Part shown: positions 33,656 to 45,010 of the stretch, one piece after another | Layout of the letters: every line of letters begins with the position of its first letter | How positions within the stretch are numbered: the first letter of the stretch is position 1 | Origin: Gordionus sp. m RMFG-2023 | Lineage: Eukaryota > Nematomorpha > Gordioida > Chordodea > Parachordodidae | DNA length: 64,000 nt | Assembly (NCBI RefSeq): GCF_954871325.1 | Contig: NC_088775.1 | Coordinates: 37,053,561 to 37,117,560 of the forward strand | Direction: 5' to 3' | Position numbers and translations under genes: made by a program | The notes under the pieces: model-generated | The model's database searches: none | What the model saw: the letters and a program-made list of their open reading frames with translations, nothing else | What the model was told of the DNA's origin: nothing

Positions 33656-35089
33656 ATATCAAATTATTCAATAACATTTGCTAAATTAAATTAAACGTTT
33701 GGTTATAATGTACCTTTTTAAAATTAAATAAGTTTGAACTGTAATACCAAACGATATGTAAATTAATAAAATATAAACATATTTAAATTCTTATTTTTAA
33801 AATTTTAATATTTATACAAGAAACATTCAATACTTTTGAGCAAGTAAATAATTTTTTTCTAATTATTTTTAAAACTATATTTTTTGATTTATGAATAATC
33901 AAACGTAAAATGAGGTAATTGCTATAATCTAAAAGATTTTAATCTTTTTTGTCATTCATTCCATTTGTTGAGTATATATTTTAAAAGGAAATTTTTTTTT
34001 TGTTTTATAAAAAAAAATATGAAGGCAAAAACAAGGGGAAAAAACATTAACAGTGAAGCAAAAGCTCTAATAATTGACGCGTTAAAAAGGATAGCATCAA
34101 AAATATAGCTTCACTTTTTAAAGTAAGCTATAAGATAGTGACAAATATTAAATACTCCCATCTCAAAAATGGAATAAAATATAGTTTGCCCAAAGGAGAT
34201 TCACGTGCACACAAGAAATTATCAATAACAGGAAGAATATATATTAAATTGTATAAATTTGGATTGCACTTTATCCTTAAGAAGGTTATGTGAAATGATT
34301 AAAGAAAGATATGATGTGGAAATATCAAAAAATACGGTATCATGGTTACTCTCAGGATTTAGAGATAGCTTTAAAAGAGTATCACTACGTTCAGTTATTG
34401 AAAATACCGAATCAAATATCGAGATTCGCAAAGAATACGCGAATTGGTTTATTGATATAGCCTATATAAAAGAAAAATTAATATTTATCTATGAGAGTGG
34501 GTTTTCAATATCAATGAGGCGGTTATATGGATATTAACAAATAAATAAAAAGGCTATTAAAAATGTTCAAGTCAAGGGATAAAGACAATGAATTATACTA
34601 TCATTGCTGTATCATTGCTGCTCTCACAATTGCAGGAATATTCAGATTCGAAGTTCTTGATGGTCGCTGAAACGCTATATACTTTAACAACTTTGTAAAT
34701 GAAATATTAAATCATTTTGAAGAAGGTAACATGATGAATATGATTTTTATGATGGATAATGTTTCATTTCATCATAACCATACAATTAGGGAATCGATAG
34801 AAAGAAGAGGTCATACAATAAAATATTTACTACCTTACAATCCTTATCTTAATCCAATTGAAAATGTATTTTTTCAATGGAAGGATTTTTTTAGAAATCA
34901 AAATCCCAATAACGAGGAGGAATTAATTCGTCTTATAGAGCATGGAGAGAGAGAGGAATATCCTGAGGAGAATGCAAGGAATATATTTAGAAATATGGAG
35001 ACCTATATTCTAATTTGTAGAAGAGGGGAAATTATTAATGATTAATATAAATTTTTGTTTCTTACTTTGTAATGAAATAATTTGATATG
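33656..35089 (+). mobile_element. Tc1/mariner-like element with 14-bp inverted repeats
   Basis: CATATCAAATTATT near 33,656 and AATAATTTGATATG near 35,076-35,089 are perfect inverted repeats about 1.43 kb apart, the usual size of a Tc1/mariner element. They bracket a plus-strand transposase. I do not see the TA dinucleotide on both sides, so the true outer ends may lie a few bases away. The element sits just past the integrase of LTR fossil 2. Confidence 0.6.
34019..35045 (+). pseudogene. Tc1/mariner/IS630-like transposase
   Basis: The start MKAKTRGKNINSEAKALIID is followed by a helix-turn-helix-like region that has lost its frame. Frame 34,259-34,537 has LRRLCEMIKERYDVEISKNT and then KLIFIYESGFSISMRRLYGY, where relatives have D-E-x-GF (here the first catalytic position reads Y-E-S-G). 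Frame 34,731-35,045 has the second and third catalytic blocks, FMMDNVSFHHN and LLPYNPYLNPIENVFFQWK (Asp, then Asn-Pro-Ile-Glu). Length (about 340 residues in total) and block spacing fit DD34E-type Tc1/IS630 transposases. Several stops separate the pieces, so it is inactive. Confidence 0.8.
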
Positions 35090-35224
35090 CAAAAAATATT
35101 TTAAAAAAATTTATATGCTAATGAGAAATAAAAATTAAATGAAATTTTAAAAATAAAAATAATCTTAAAAAAAAGAATGATCAGAAATGAGAAGAGGAAA
35201 AGATAAATAAAAAATGACTAAGAT

Positions 35225-35540
35225 ATTAAAAAAATTAATGATTTTCCTTTTTGATTGGCACTTACTTTCCTTTTATGACTTTCTTTTTTGATTGATCCTT
35301 TCCATTTTTCGCATTTTTTATTTGACACTTTTCCTTTTTTGATCAGACCCTAAGCCTTTGGGCTTTTCGTTTTTTTGATTGACACTTTTCCTTTTTTATT
35401 AAACATTTTTCTTTTTTGATTGGAGATCGGACTTTTTCCTAAGCCTTTGAGAATTTTCCATTTTTGATTAACACTTTTTCTTTTTTGATGAGACCCTTTA
35501 CTTTTTTTTGATTGGGACTTTTCCTTTTTTGGATGATAAA
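35225..35540. repeat. Minisatellite with CTTTTCCTTTTTTGATTG units
   Basis: About a dozen imperfect units of 18-30 bases with the core TTTTCCTTTTTTGATTGACA and variants, including two AGACCCTAAGCCTTTGGGC or CTAAGCCTTTGAG interruptions. It is inverted relative to the short cluster at 24,060-24,185. The minus-strand frame across it (QKRKMFNKKGKVS and so on) is repeat-driven. Confidence 0.75.
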
Positions 35541-35544
35541 TCTG

Positions 35545-36330
35545 TAATATATTATATATAACATTTTGAATATTTGCTCGAGAGAAATATGAAAATAACT
35601 TAAATAAATGGTTAGGCAAAACTTTATTAATTATTACTTTATTTTATAAAATTTTATCTTTTTACCTTCTATAATAAACAAAAATTATTATAATAAAATT
35701 GACTATTCAAATAAATGAAATTTGCGTGGAATAATGAACGATAAGGTAAGAGCTAGTCAAAAATTAAGTTAGAACAAGGTTAGATGAAAAGAAACATTTC
35801 TATAGATACAAAAAAACTAACAAGATTCATCTTAAGGAGGAGAATGTTAAATATTATTACTCTTGTAGAGTCTTAGATTAAGATTTCGAATTGATGTATC
35901 TCCATTTCTATTCATTCTTTTTATAGATTTCATATTTCAAACTTTATAAAACTAAAAATTTATATTAATTTTTTATGCTTATATAAAAAATTCTGAGGAT
36001 AATTATAACCCATGCCAAAAAAATTTAAAAATTATAAAACAAAATTTGCGAAATTTTAGATATGAACTGAAGATTTGAGATCAAATAAATTACCTTTTCA
36101 AGTAATATGTTTACAATGCTTGGTTCAAAGGGGTTATTAACTAACCTTTATATTAACATTATTTATTTTCTTTAATTGACATGGTATTTTCTTACCTTTT
36201 AAATTATATTTAATTTATTTTATTATTTTTTTTTTACCTTTTTATTTTTTGTGTATATATATAGTGCAAATGGCAAAATTTTCAAGCCTGGCACAGTTGG
36301 AATTTAATTTTTGCCCAGCCCTAAATTTGT
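35545..36330. other. AT-rich stretch, nothing recognised
   Basis: No gene or repeat that I can support. Confidence 0.4.
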
Positions 36331-36337
36331 ACCCATC

Positions 36338-37451
36338 CCGGTATAACGTGTGAAGGTGAAAACCGTGAGATTTTGAAATCTCACACCATCAAAATCTTAC
36401 GGCTAATATCGTATGAAAGTGAATTCATGAGATTTTGAATTTTATCGCTTCAAATATATTGGAGGCCATTTAAATTTTCAAAATTTCATGGCTAATCAAT
36501 ATTTCTAAATCTCATGGATTTTTTTAAATCTCATATATTTCAATATGCGTAGCTTAAATTCAAACTTAAAAGGTCAGATTTGAATGAAACTGTCAAACTG
36601 AAAACATTTCTATATAATACATTTTAATTTGAAACTTATTTTTCTCTATAAATATACTTACATGATTCTTAATTTTCTAAAAATTTCTATTACAATCTTA
36701 TTCTATATATTTCATATTATTGTATAAGAATAATGTTAGTGAGGATCTTTGTTTATAAGTTATGTTAATAAATATATGAGCCTCTCTCATTTAAGTTGGC
36801 TTACTTAATATTACCAAACATTCCAATTATAAAAAATAATATATAATAGTAATATTAATATATTGCCAATACAGACTAAAAATATAAAATACAGATGAGA
36901 GATAAACCGTGCTGATAAATTTAAAAAGAAGTAAACTAAAATTTAAAAAATAATGGATACCAACGGGATTTGAATTATTGTTTTGATAGTCTAGTAACTC
37001 CCATCTAATGTGAAAAAAAACCATAAAAATTTTTGGGTGTACGTGGATTCAAACCTAAGGGTAAGCAATGAAATTCACACCAACCAGACCACCATAGTTA
37101 TAAGGTTAAAAATGATTGACTATATAATTATTTAAAAATATTTATATCTCCCATTATTCTACCTAAAGCTAAAAATATATAGATGAGCTCTTGAAATGAA
37201 ACAATATATCGCTTGGAAATTATTATTAAAATTTTCTTCTAAACATAGAATATAATTACTAAAAAGTTAGGTTTTATACCATTTATGTTTCTATATTTTA
37301 ATATTAATAAATTTATGTCATGAAAATTTTTATTTTAGATTCAACGCTTCAAAAACATTGGGGGCCATTAATGTCAAAATCTCACAACCCATCTGTGGGA
37401 TTATGATGTGAATTTCGAAATCTCATAGATCATAATCACACGTTACACCGG
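36338..37451. mobile_element. 1.1-kb inverted-repeat element with CCGGTRTAACGTGTGA ends
   Basis: The left end CCGGTATAACGTGTGAAGG and right end ATCACACGTTACACCGG are inverted repeats. Subterminal blocks occur on both sides: GAGATTTTGAAATCTCA and CTTCAAATATATTGGAGGCC on the left, GCTTCAAAAACATTGGGGGC and CGAAATCTCATAGAT on the right. I find no target duplication. No transposase is present. A tRNA-like sequence lies in the middle. The superfamily is unknown. Confidence 0.6.
36945..37106 (-). repeat. tRNA-derived SINE-like sequence
   Basis: On the minus strand from about 37,106, ATGGTGGTCTGGTTGGTGTG resembles an A box and, about 33 bases on, GGTTTGAATCCACG resembles a B box, the RNA polymerase III promoter of a tRNA-type gene. 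Further along, a second B-box-like AATTCAAATCCCGTTGG occurs near 36,970. The region does not fold into a clean functional tRNA by eye, so a tRNA-derived SINE or a decayed tRNA is more likely than a working tRNA gene. Confidence 0.4.
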
Positions 37452-37459
37452 TTTCAATT

Positions 37460-37990
37460 TATTACTACATAGCCAATAATGCTGAAGATTTAGGTTCCAT
37501 GATTATCTTATTTTAACAAAAAAACACAAAGTTTAGGAAAGAAAAATTTTATTTATGAATGATCATAGTAGCAGGTCATTTAATCATTGAAATTATAAGC
37601 AAAATAAAATATACTTTTTTAAAAAATTTATGTTTCAGAATTTTTTTTTCCTATAAATTATTAAGCACACCAGGCAATCCCAAATTTTTGCATGCCTGGC
37701 CTGTTATTTTTTTTGCCGGGCCCATATAAAACAAGTTCCAACGTTACCTGGCCAATGTAAATATATAGAACGTTAAAAATATTTAAAGAAAATTATAATA
37801 AATTTTAGATCTTATAAAATAAAATAGTTTTGCCCGCCAAACCTATGCTTAATAAAGCCTACCATTATAGGATACAACTGATTATCAAAGTTAAAGGACA
37901 CCACCTAATATGAAAGATGATAAACAGATATATTAATTATATACATATTTAATTTCAATGATTCTAAATTTGTTGCGAATTTATACAAAC
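37460..37990. other. AT-rich stretch with a GCCTGGCC / GCCGGGCCC block
   Basis: Near 37,668-37,730 the blocks ACCAGGCAATCCC, GCATGCCTGGCCTG and TTGCCGGGCCCATA resemble the G+C-rich ends of the 25,572-25,952 MITE, but no complete element could be drawn. Confidence 0.3.
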
Positions 37991-37995
37991 CTGAT

Positions 37996-38163
37996 GACGA
38001 TTTTTGGGAGCCGATTTTAAAGAGGCAATATTAAAAGGTTCGGAGGGAGGAACGGAAAGGATGAGAGTATTAGTTATGGTCGCGTCTGAGTTGTTATCTA
38101 AAAAAACGTATATGTTTTATACTTGTTACAATGTGCATATTATGAAGGATCCTAAAAAGAGTT
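37996..38163 (+). other. Short unidentified reading frame
   Basis: A 55-codon open stretch without upstream start codon reads RFLGADFKEAILKGSEGGTE and RMRVLVMVASELLSKKTYMF. It is more balanced in composition than its surroundings and could be an exon or a relic. I do not recognise it. The first ATG is inside (the M of RMRVLV). Confidence 0.2.
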
Positions 38164-38169
38164 GAAACA

Positions 38170-38735
38170 AAAGTTTCTCACCTTGTGAAAAAACTAATAT
38201 CGCTATCTCATTCATAGACTTTAAAAGATTATATCAGCAAACAAATTCAAGGTCAATACATACAAATACATACAATCTAGATTTTCAATCGAATATAAGA
38301 CTCATAACTTTCTACATATATTTTATTTTGTATTAATCAAAATTACCTATCTAAAAATTGCCTAATTAATTGTCTTAATCGATCATCAAGATTTTAATTA
38401 ATAATGTTCAATAAATTCACTAATAGATACCTATTTTTAGCCAATACTGCTATTTATATATTTTTTATAGTTTACGTAGTGCTTAATGTTTATTGAAAAA
38501 ACATACACAAAAGAGATTAATATAGATGTGGCTTTAGAGGGTTTACTTTGTGTTTTTGACTTTTTTTCTATTATTTATCAGAGTTTGGAACAGGAACTCC
38601 GTCAGATTTACTTTCCAAATTTGAACTAGAACCACTTTTTTAAAATATTCAGAACCGACCCCGTTTTCGTTCAAGATCCAAACGCTGGTTAGTAGTATTG
38701 GTAAAAATTAACATCTAAGTATGCGTCTATACCAT
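38170..38735. other. AT-rich stretch, nothing recognised
   Basis: No supported feature; a GAACCAAATG/GGAACAGGAACTCC-like block near 38,580-38,690 resembles inner ends of hAT MITEs but has no partner. Confidence 0.3.
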
Positions 38736-38740
38736 AATAT

Positions 38741-39198
38741 TTAGGCAATGATATGCAGCTTACTTAAGGCATCAGGAGCAGTAGTTTGTTTGGCAGTTAG
38801 ATCAGAGCGACGATAGGCCTTTCGATTAGATTTCAAAGTCAACGAATCATTTTCCTGCGTTCGGGAAAAGCGACGGCGCCGGCTCGACTGATTATCCGCT
38901 GATTTTATCGAAATTTTTATATCATCGGTTATAGCTGCTGAAGGGGTGGCCAAGAGCGATTCGGCGTTACTATTTTTTGTCCTCATTCTAAGTTTTGTGC
39001 AGGGGAAGGTAGACCTTTTTTCCTTGAATTTTATAGAAAATAATAGTAAAATTAAAAAGTATTAATTGGTTTATTACAATAGACCGTAATAGAAATCACA
39101 ATTTAAATAAATTGATCTTACCTTGGTTTTTTTCTTTAGTTTCCTTTCTTTCGATTTAAGAGGTTGGTTATGCAAGTGAGATATAGTTGCAGAATGAT
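38741..39198 (-). CDS. Candidate two-exon gene, basic protein, unknown function
   Basis: On the minus strand exon A (39,198-39,122, 77 nt) is preceded by TTTAATTTTTATAG and ends CCAAG/GTAAGA. The 99-nt intron (39,121-39,023) ends AAAATTCAAG. Exon B (39,022-38,741) runs to a stop. Splicing keeps one frame: HSATISHLHNQPLKSKERKL, then KKKTK joined to EKRSTFPCTKLRMRTK, then NSNAESLLATPSAAITDD and QSSRRRRFSRTQEND, ending DALSKLHIIA. Exon B is G+C-richer than its neighbours. The protein is rich in Lys/Arg/Ser and probably disordered; I do not recognise it. An upstream exon with the start codon must exist because exon A begins in phase 2. It lies on the same strand and just 3' of the Helitron, so it might be a captured host fragment. 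Confidence 0.45.
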
Positions 39199-39719
39199 CT
39201 ATAAAAATTAAATTTATATGTTTTAAAATCAATATTGTGAAATCTATTCAGAAAAAAATAAATGATTTTGGAGCAAAAATGATAATATTATTGCTCTGAC
39301 CAATTTCAGTTACTGGAATAAGCAATGAATGAAGCAGGGTAGAGAGTCCAAAAGATAGAAAAAATATTTCGTTTTATTCAAGAATCTGTTCGCTTTCAAA
39401 TAAAATTTATTTCGTTTTGAGTATTTTTTTAAAATATTTCTCGAAATTAAATGAAAAAATATTCTAGTATAAATGAAGTATACACGTATCAATTTTAAAA
39501 TTGGTGCCCTTAAAAATCAAAATTTGGAGGCGCTTCCTGGGCAAATTTTCAAAAAAATGTGTTTGAATATAAATATAGAAAATATTTAAAAAATGTATTT
39601 TAACTATCTAATATATAATCTCGGTAATCAAGATATGATCGTTTTCCTATCAACTTAAAGTTATAAAATTTAAAAAGATTATATACCTTTAAATGTTAAA
39701 TTTTCAACCTTACCACCAG

Positions 39720-41614
39720 GCCAATAGTTGATGAAAAATATACCACAGGGGAGAAGATTTAATATATGACTTTCTTATGTATGTTTTAGTTGCCCTAGGG
39801 ATAACAGGAACTGTTTGTCTAAAATCTCCTCAAAATAGAAGACCTTTGTCACCTAAGGGTGTAGGTATTTGCATAATATCCCTAAATAACAAATCTATAC
39901 ATTGTAAAGCATGTTTTGTCATCATACCTCGTCTATAATTAAATAAGCCAATTTAAGTTCCGGGAGCCTGTGGTGATATAGGTCTCATAAGGGAAATAGA
40001 AGCGCCTAAAATAGGTAATGCTTAAAACCGCTGTGGATCCTTCCAACAATTAGTAGGATGGAAGATATACCTGTAGTAGTAAAAGGAAATACAGTTTAAT
40101 TTTGCCCTCGAAAAATGCATTATAATATTGTACAGATATGTTCTGCCTGATCTACGGGGGCCATCAATATAAAAATATCTAGTAAAACACGATGTATCGT
40201 CAATTGGATAACCTGGTCAAAAGCATACCGCTGTAAAGAATTCAACCTGGTTAACATTAATAATGTGGTTTTTGCTTCCGTTACTGGGTCATATAATTTA
40301 GATTGAGGAATAGGGTCAGGAGTAGGGAGATTAAAATCTTAGCAACTGAACCCATGGAAAATGAGAGTATTTGAAATATCATGAAAAGCCAGGTTAGTAG
40401 CAATTGTTTCAGTATTATCTAGCATCGTCTATTAAAAATCTACTTTATTTTAGACCAAATAAAGAAGTTTTGCGGGGGCCCGAAAAAGCATATAAAAGGT
40501 ATGGCGTAACTGAAAGGGCATTTGGAATAAGGATGTTTAATCAAGACACTGTTCCCACTCATTATCATCAGATAACAATGATCTCTTAGTAGCATACTGC
40601 TTAAAAGTATAAAGCAATATACCATCTGAAGTTCGTTAAAAATTCCAGGAACATGGAGAAGTAAACGAAGGTAGGTATGGTATATCAACATAGAGGTATT
40701 GTCTAGCGCATGGGGAAATCTGATTTAGGATAAACAATACAGTAAGAGTTGTATTTTTGGAAAGGGCTATTTTCATAGTCGCTTTCTCATGACCCAGTCA
40801 TAAATAAATTGAGTGTTTCATTAGCATATGAACAGCTAAGCGAATAATAGCATGGGTACGATCATGCATAGGAAATTATAATAAGGGTCACATAGGTTCA
40901 CATAAGCTAATATACCGTGCATTTAAGTGATTTTTAATTTTCGTTATGCTTAGTAGGGTGAATCTACACTTAATGCTATATTGGCACAATCATAGCCTTT
41001 GTACAAGTTTCAACATTGATGTGAGCGTTATATTTTAGAAGTACAAATTGTATGAAATAACAAACCGATTGTCTTTCGGTTTATCGGATATCAAAACAGT
41101 ACCTGAATTTCTTATTTTCTATAGTGGGTAACCATTAATGTTTGATTTGGTTTCATTATGAAAATCCTTAGGAAAGTTTTTTGTACATATGCCTTTATTC
41201 ATACATGGTGATCGAGGATTGATAATTCACAGGGCCCATGCATCATATAACTTGTAACAATAATGAATAATTTGGGATTTTTATGTCTGTCTAGTATGTT
41301 TCAATTTTATTTTCCTATAGTGTAAATAACAAATGGACATAGGGCAAGTCCCTTTTTAGAAATTCAATGGTATAATCATAGGCTAATGATTTGCAAAATA
41401 TTATTAAGGATATCCGATAAAAACGCACTTAATTTAATTTTTAAACCCCTACAAATTATGTCTGATCGTTGGGTTGGTCGGCAAAAAGATTATCAGTTAT
41501 TTTAGGCCAAGTAAGATTGCAAGTGAATGTTATGAATAATACTCGTGCTGTTAGGCGGCCCGCACTAAGAGAGTTTAAAATATTTTGGCGCAAGGTTAAA
41601 CATTGTCGTATCAG
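39720..41614 (-). pseudogene. Helitron Rep/helicase, C-terminal part
   Basis: On the minus strand, starting at the junction with the inserted element (41,614), the frame runs openly as LRQCLTLRQNILNSLSAGRL, then LFITFTCNLTWPKITDNLF, the conserved ITFTCNPxWPEI block before the Rep catalytic residues. Near 39,960-39,790 the PIF1-like helicase Walker B region is readable: AYLIIDEV, TKHALQCIDLLFRDIMQIPT, then GDFRQTVPVIPRAT and KSSPLW. The sequence between is decayed. The gene stops at about 39,720, before the last helicase motifs, so the element is 3'-truncated or rearranged. Confidence 0.8.
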
Positions 41615-44600
41615 GTCAATTCAGCGAAACTTTTATCGCGAAGGTAAAATCGCGAAACCAATTCTGCGAATTTATCACGAAACATTTATAGCGAAGACAA
41701 TTTCGTGAAGCCATTATCGTGAATTTATTTCCGCAAAACCTTAACCGCGAATTTATTAGAGCGAATACATTTTAGCGAAACGTTTTACGCGAACACTTTA
41801 GAGCGAATTTTTATCGCGAATATGTTTGCGCGAAGTCATTATCGCGAGCGCATTACCGCGAAACAATAAATATATTACGAATTAATAAAAAATGATATGC
41901 TACTATTGTAATATTATTTTTGTTACATTTTATTAATAATTTTCACGCCCAAGATTTTAAGTAAAAAATATTTCTTGAAGTTTAAAAAGATTTTTGAACA
42001 TATTTTGATAAAAAAATTTAAATCTTCTTTGTAAATATATTTTTTTTGAGGAATTATTTTGTGAAATTTATTATAAATATACAATTTTTAAGTGAAATCT
42101 TTTATAGTTTTTTTTATCGTAAAATTATCTATTTCTTAAATATTATAAAAGAGGTGGGTTTTCTAAATAATTTTTTTAAATATTTATATTCAACTTATTT
42201 ATGTTATTTTAAATGATCTTTTTAAGGAAAATAATTTAATGTGACAATTGTCATATTCGTTTTTGTAAGATTTTTGAAATTTTTTGACTCAAAAGGGTAA
42301 AAATATCATTTATATTGTAAAGATGTTTAAATTCAATGAAGATGTTCCTTGGAAATATGGCAATTATCATAATCGGTATTTTTAAACATATTAGATTTTT
42401 TTAATGCTAATGGGCAAAAATATGTATTTTTAACATGTTAAATTATAATTTCAATTAGGATGTACCATATAAAAGCGACAATTGTCATAATTATTATTTT
42501 TAAAGTTTTTTAACAATTTTTTGACGTAAATGGGCAAAAATATAAGTTACATGTTAAAATAAAATTTTAGTGAAGATGTACCATTAGTGAAGATGTACCA
42601 TTGAAAAGTTAGAAATGTCATAAACATTGTTTATAAAGTTTTTGAATTTTTTTGTTGCAAATGGGTAAAAATATAGATTGTAAACATGCTTAATTAAAAT
42701 TTCATGAAGATCTACCATTGAAAAGTGACAATTGTCATAATCGTTGTATATAAAGTTTTTTCAATTTTTTTGTTGCAAATGGGCAAGAATATAGATTGCA
42801 AACATGCTAAATTAAAATTTCATGAAGTTCTACCATTGAAAAGTGACAATTGTAATAATAGTTGTTTATTTTGAATTTTTTTGACGTAAATGGGCTAAAG
42901 TAAGCATTGCTAATATGTTTAAATAAAATTTCAGTGAAGATGTACCATAGATAACTTACAATTGTCATAATCGTTATTTTTAAAGTTTTTTGAATTAGAA
43001 TAAATATTGCTAGCATGTTTAAATAAAACTTCAGTGAAGATGTGCCCTAGATAAGTTACAATTATTATAATCAATATTTTTAAACTTTTTTTGACGTAAA
43101 TGGGCCAAAAAAGTATTGATAATATATTTAAATAAAATTTCAGTGAAGATGTACCCTAGATAAGTGACAATTGTCAAAATCGTTATTTTTAAAGTTTTTA
43201 TATATTTTTAACGCAAATGGATAAAAATATAGATTATAAACATGTTAAATTAGAATTTCATGAAGATGTACCATAAAAAAGTGACAAATGTCATAATCGT
43301 TATTTTATAACTTTTTTGACGGAAATGGGCTAAAATAAATATTGCTAACATGTTAAAATAAAATTTTAGTAAAAATGTACCCTAGATAAGTGACAATTGT
43401 CATAATCGTTATTTATAAAAAATTTTTGACGCAAATGGGTAAAAATATAGATTGTAAACATGTTAAATTAAAATTTCATGAGGATGACCATAGAAAGGTG
43501 ACAATTGTCATAATCGTTATTTTTTAAATTATTTGAATTTTTTAGACGCAAATGGGCAAAAATATTATTGCTTACATGTTAAAATAAAATTTCAGTGAAG
43601 ATGTACCATAGATAAGTTACAATTGTCATAATAGTTGTTAATAAGGTTTTTTTGTTGCAAATGGGTAAAAATATAGATTGTAAACATGCTAAATTAAAAT
43701 TTCATGAAGATATACCATTGAAAAGTGACAATTTTTATAATCGTTATTTTTAAAGTTCTTTGATGTAAATGGGTTAAAATATATTTAATCCATTTTAACC
43801 ATAATCAAATCTTAACATTAAATTTATAGGATGTTGTGATTGTATCATATTACTAAATAATATTCATATGGTTTTTAAGTTCTTTCTCTGGATTCAGACT
43901 CAGCACTATTTTGCTACGAGTATACAAAAATATTTGTTAACTGTGAATGCAAGGTAAATTTATTAATTAAAGGAATAAGATTGTGAATCCATATCTTAGG
44001 AGTTTAGAATTTAACATAGGTTACAACTATCTTTAATTTGCATATTTTAATCAAATTTTAAGTAGGATAAAAGGAGCAACGATTATGAGAATGAAAATAT
44101 CGATTTATTTTTTTGTTTCGACTGAAATTTTATTTTAACATGTTAACAATTTATATTTTGGTCCAATTGCGTCAAACAAATCTAAAACTTTAAAAATAAC
44201 GATGATGATTATTGTCACTTATCTAGGGTACATCTTCACTGAAATATTATTTTAACATGTTAGCATTTTATATTTTAGCCCATTTGCTTCAAAAAAATTT
44301 AAAAACTTTTAAAAATAACGATTATGACAATTGTCACTTTTATATGGTACTACAAAAATGATAAAAAAATCTATAAAAGATTTCACCTAAAAGATTGTTC
44401 ATTTTAAAAAAATTCACAAAATAATTCCTAAAAAAAGATTTAAAATTTTTATCAAAATATGTTTAAAAATCTTTTTGAACTTCAAAAAATATTTTTTGCT
44501 TAAAATTTTGGACGTGTAAAATCACTAATAAATTGTAACAAAAATAATATTACAATAGTAGCATATCATTTTTTTTATTAAAAAATATCAAATAAAAGAA

Positions 44601-45010
44601 ATCCATTTTTCATTTCATAATATAATAATATATATAAAAAACATATATCATATAATTTGTTTATTTGTTGATAAATAAAATATTAACATTAAATATAAAT
44701 AAAATAAATTATTTTAATAAAAATAAAAAATAATAATAGGCCGCGTTATATTTCGCGAAATAGTTTTCGCTATATTGTCTTCGCGATTCATGCGCGATAT
44801 TGACTTCGCTATAAAATTTTAGCGATAAAAATTTCGCTTTAAAAGTTTTGCGATAAGAGTTTCGCTATAAAAAATTCGCGATATTTGTTTCGCGATATTT
44901 GTTTCGCTATATTGTTTTCGCGGAAAAGTATTCGCTAATGTGGATTCGTGATAAAAGTTTCGCTATAAAATTCATTCGCGATAAACGACATTCGCGATCG
45001 CTGAATTGAC
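41615..45010. mobile_element. 3.4-kb inverted-repeat element inserted in the Helitron
   Basis: The ends GTCAATTCAGCGAAACTTTT and (right) ATCGCTGAATTGAC are inverted repeats, followed on both sides by about 250 bases of short iterations (TTATCGCGAA, ATAGCGAA, TTTCGCGAT). These are followed by a further long inverted AT-rich segment (about 41,880-42,150 matched by about 44,360-44,620). The middle is a tandem array centred on TGACAATTGTCA. No reading frame of note. No target duplication is seen; the two Helitron halves do not abut in a complete protein, so Helitron sequence may have been lost at insertion. The interior is shared with the element at 52,765-53,985. Confidence 0.85.
42235..43800. 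repeat. Tandem array, about 14 units of 105-125 bp with TGACAATTGTCA
   Basis: Each unit contains GTGACAATTGTCATAATCGT, a poly-T/AAAGTTTTTTGAATTTTTTTG part, GACGCAAATGGGCAAAAATA, and AAATTTCAGTGAAGATGTAC. Cores lie near 42,244, 42,478, 42,727, 42,845, 42,957, 43,163, 43,389, 43,499 and 43,619, with more diverged ones between. Two further units lie inverted near 44,209 and 44,325. TGACAATTGTCA is a perfect 12-bp palindrome. Units are too AT-rich and regular to be coding. Confidence 0.88.

Noticed and set aside
37036-37106. Functional tRNA gene
   Set aside because: The A- and B-box-like blocks are present but I cannot form a complete acceptor stem and anticodon arm by eye; kept only as a SINE-like call.
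41469-41708. Plus-strand frame of 79 codons
   Set aside because: Antisense of the Helitron ITFTCN region, running across the junction into the inserted element's CGCGAA repeats.
42235-43800. CRISPR-like regular array
   Set aside because: Eukaryotic context, units of 105-125 bp with similar spacers, inside an inverted-repeat transposon; it is a satellite-like array.
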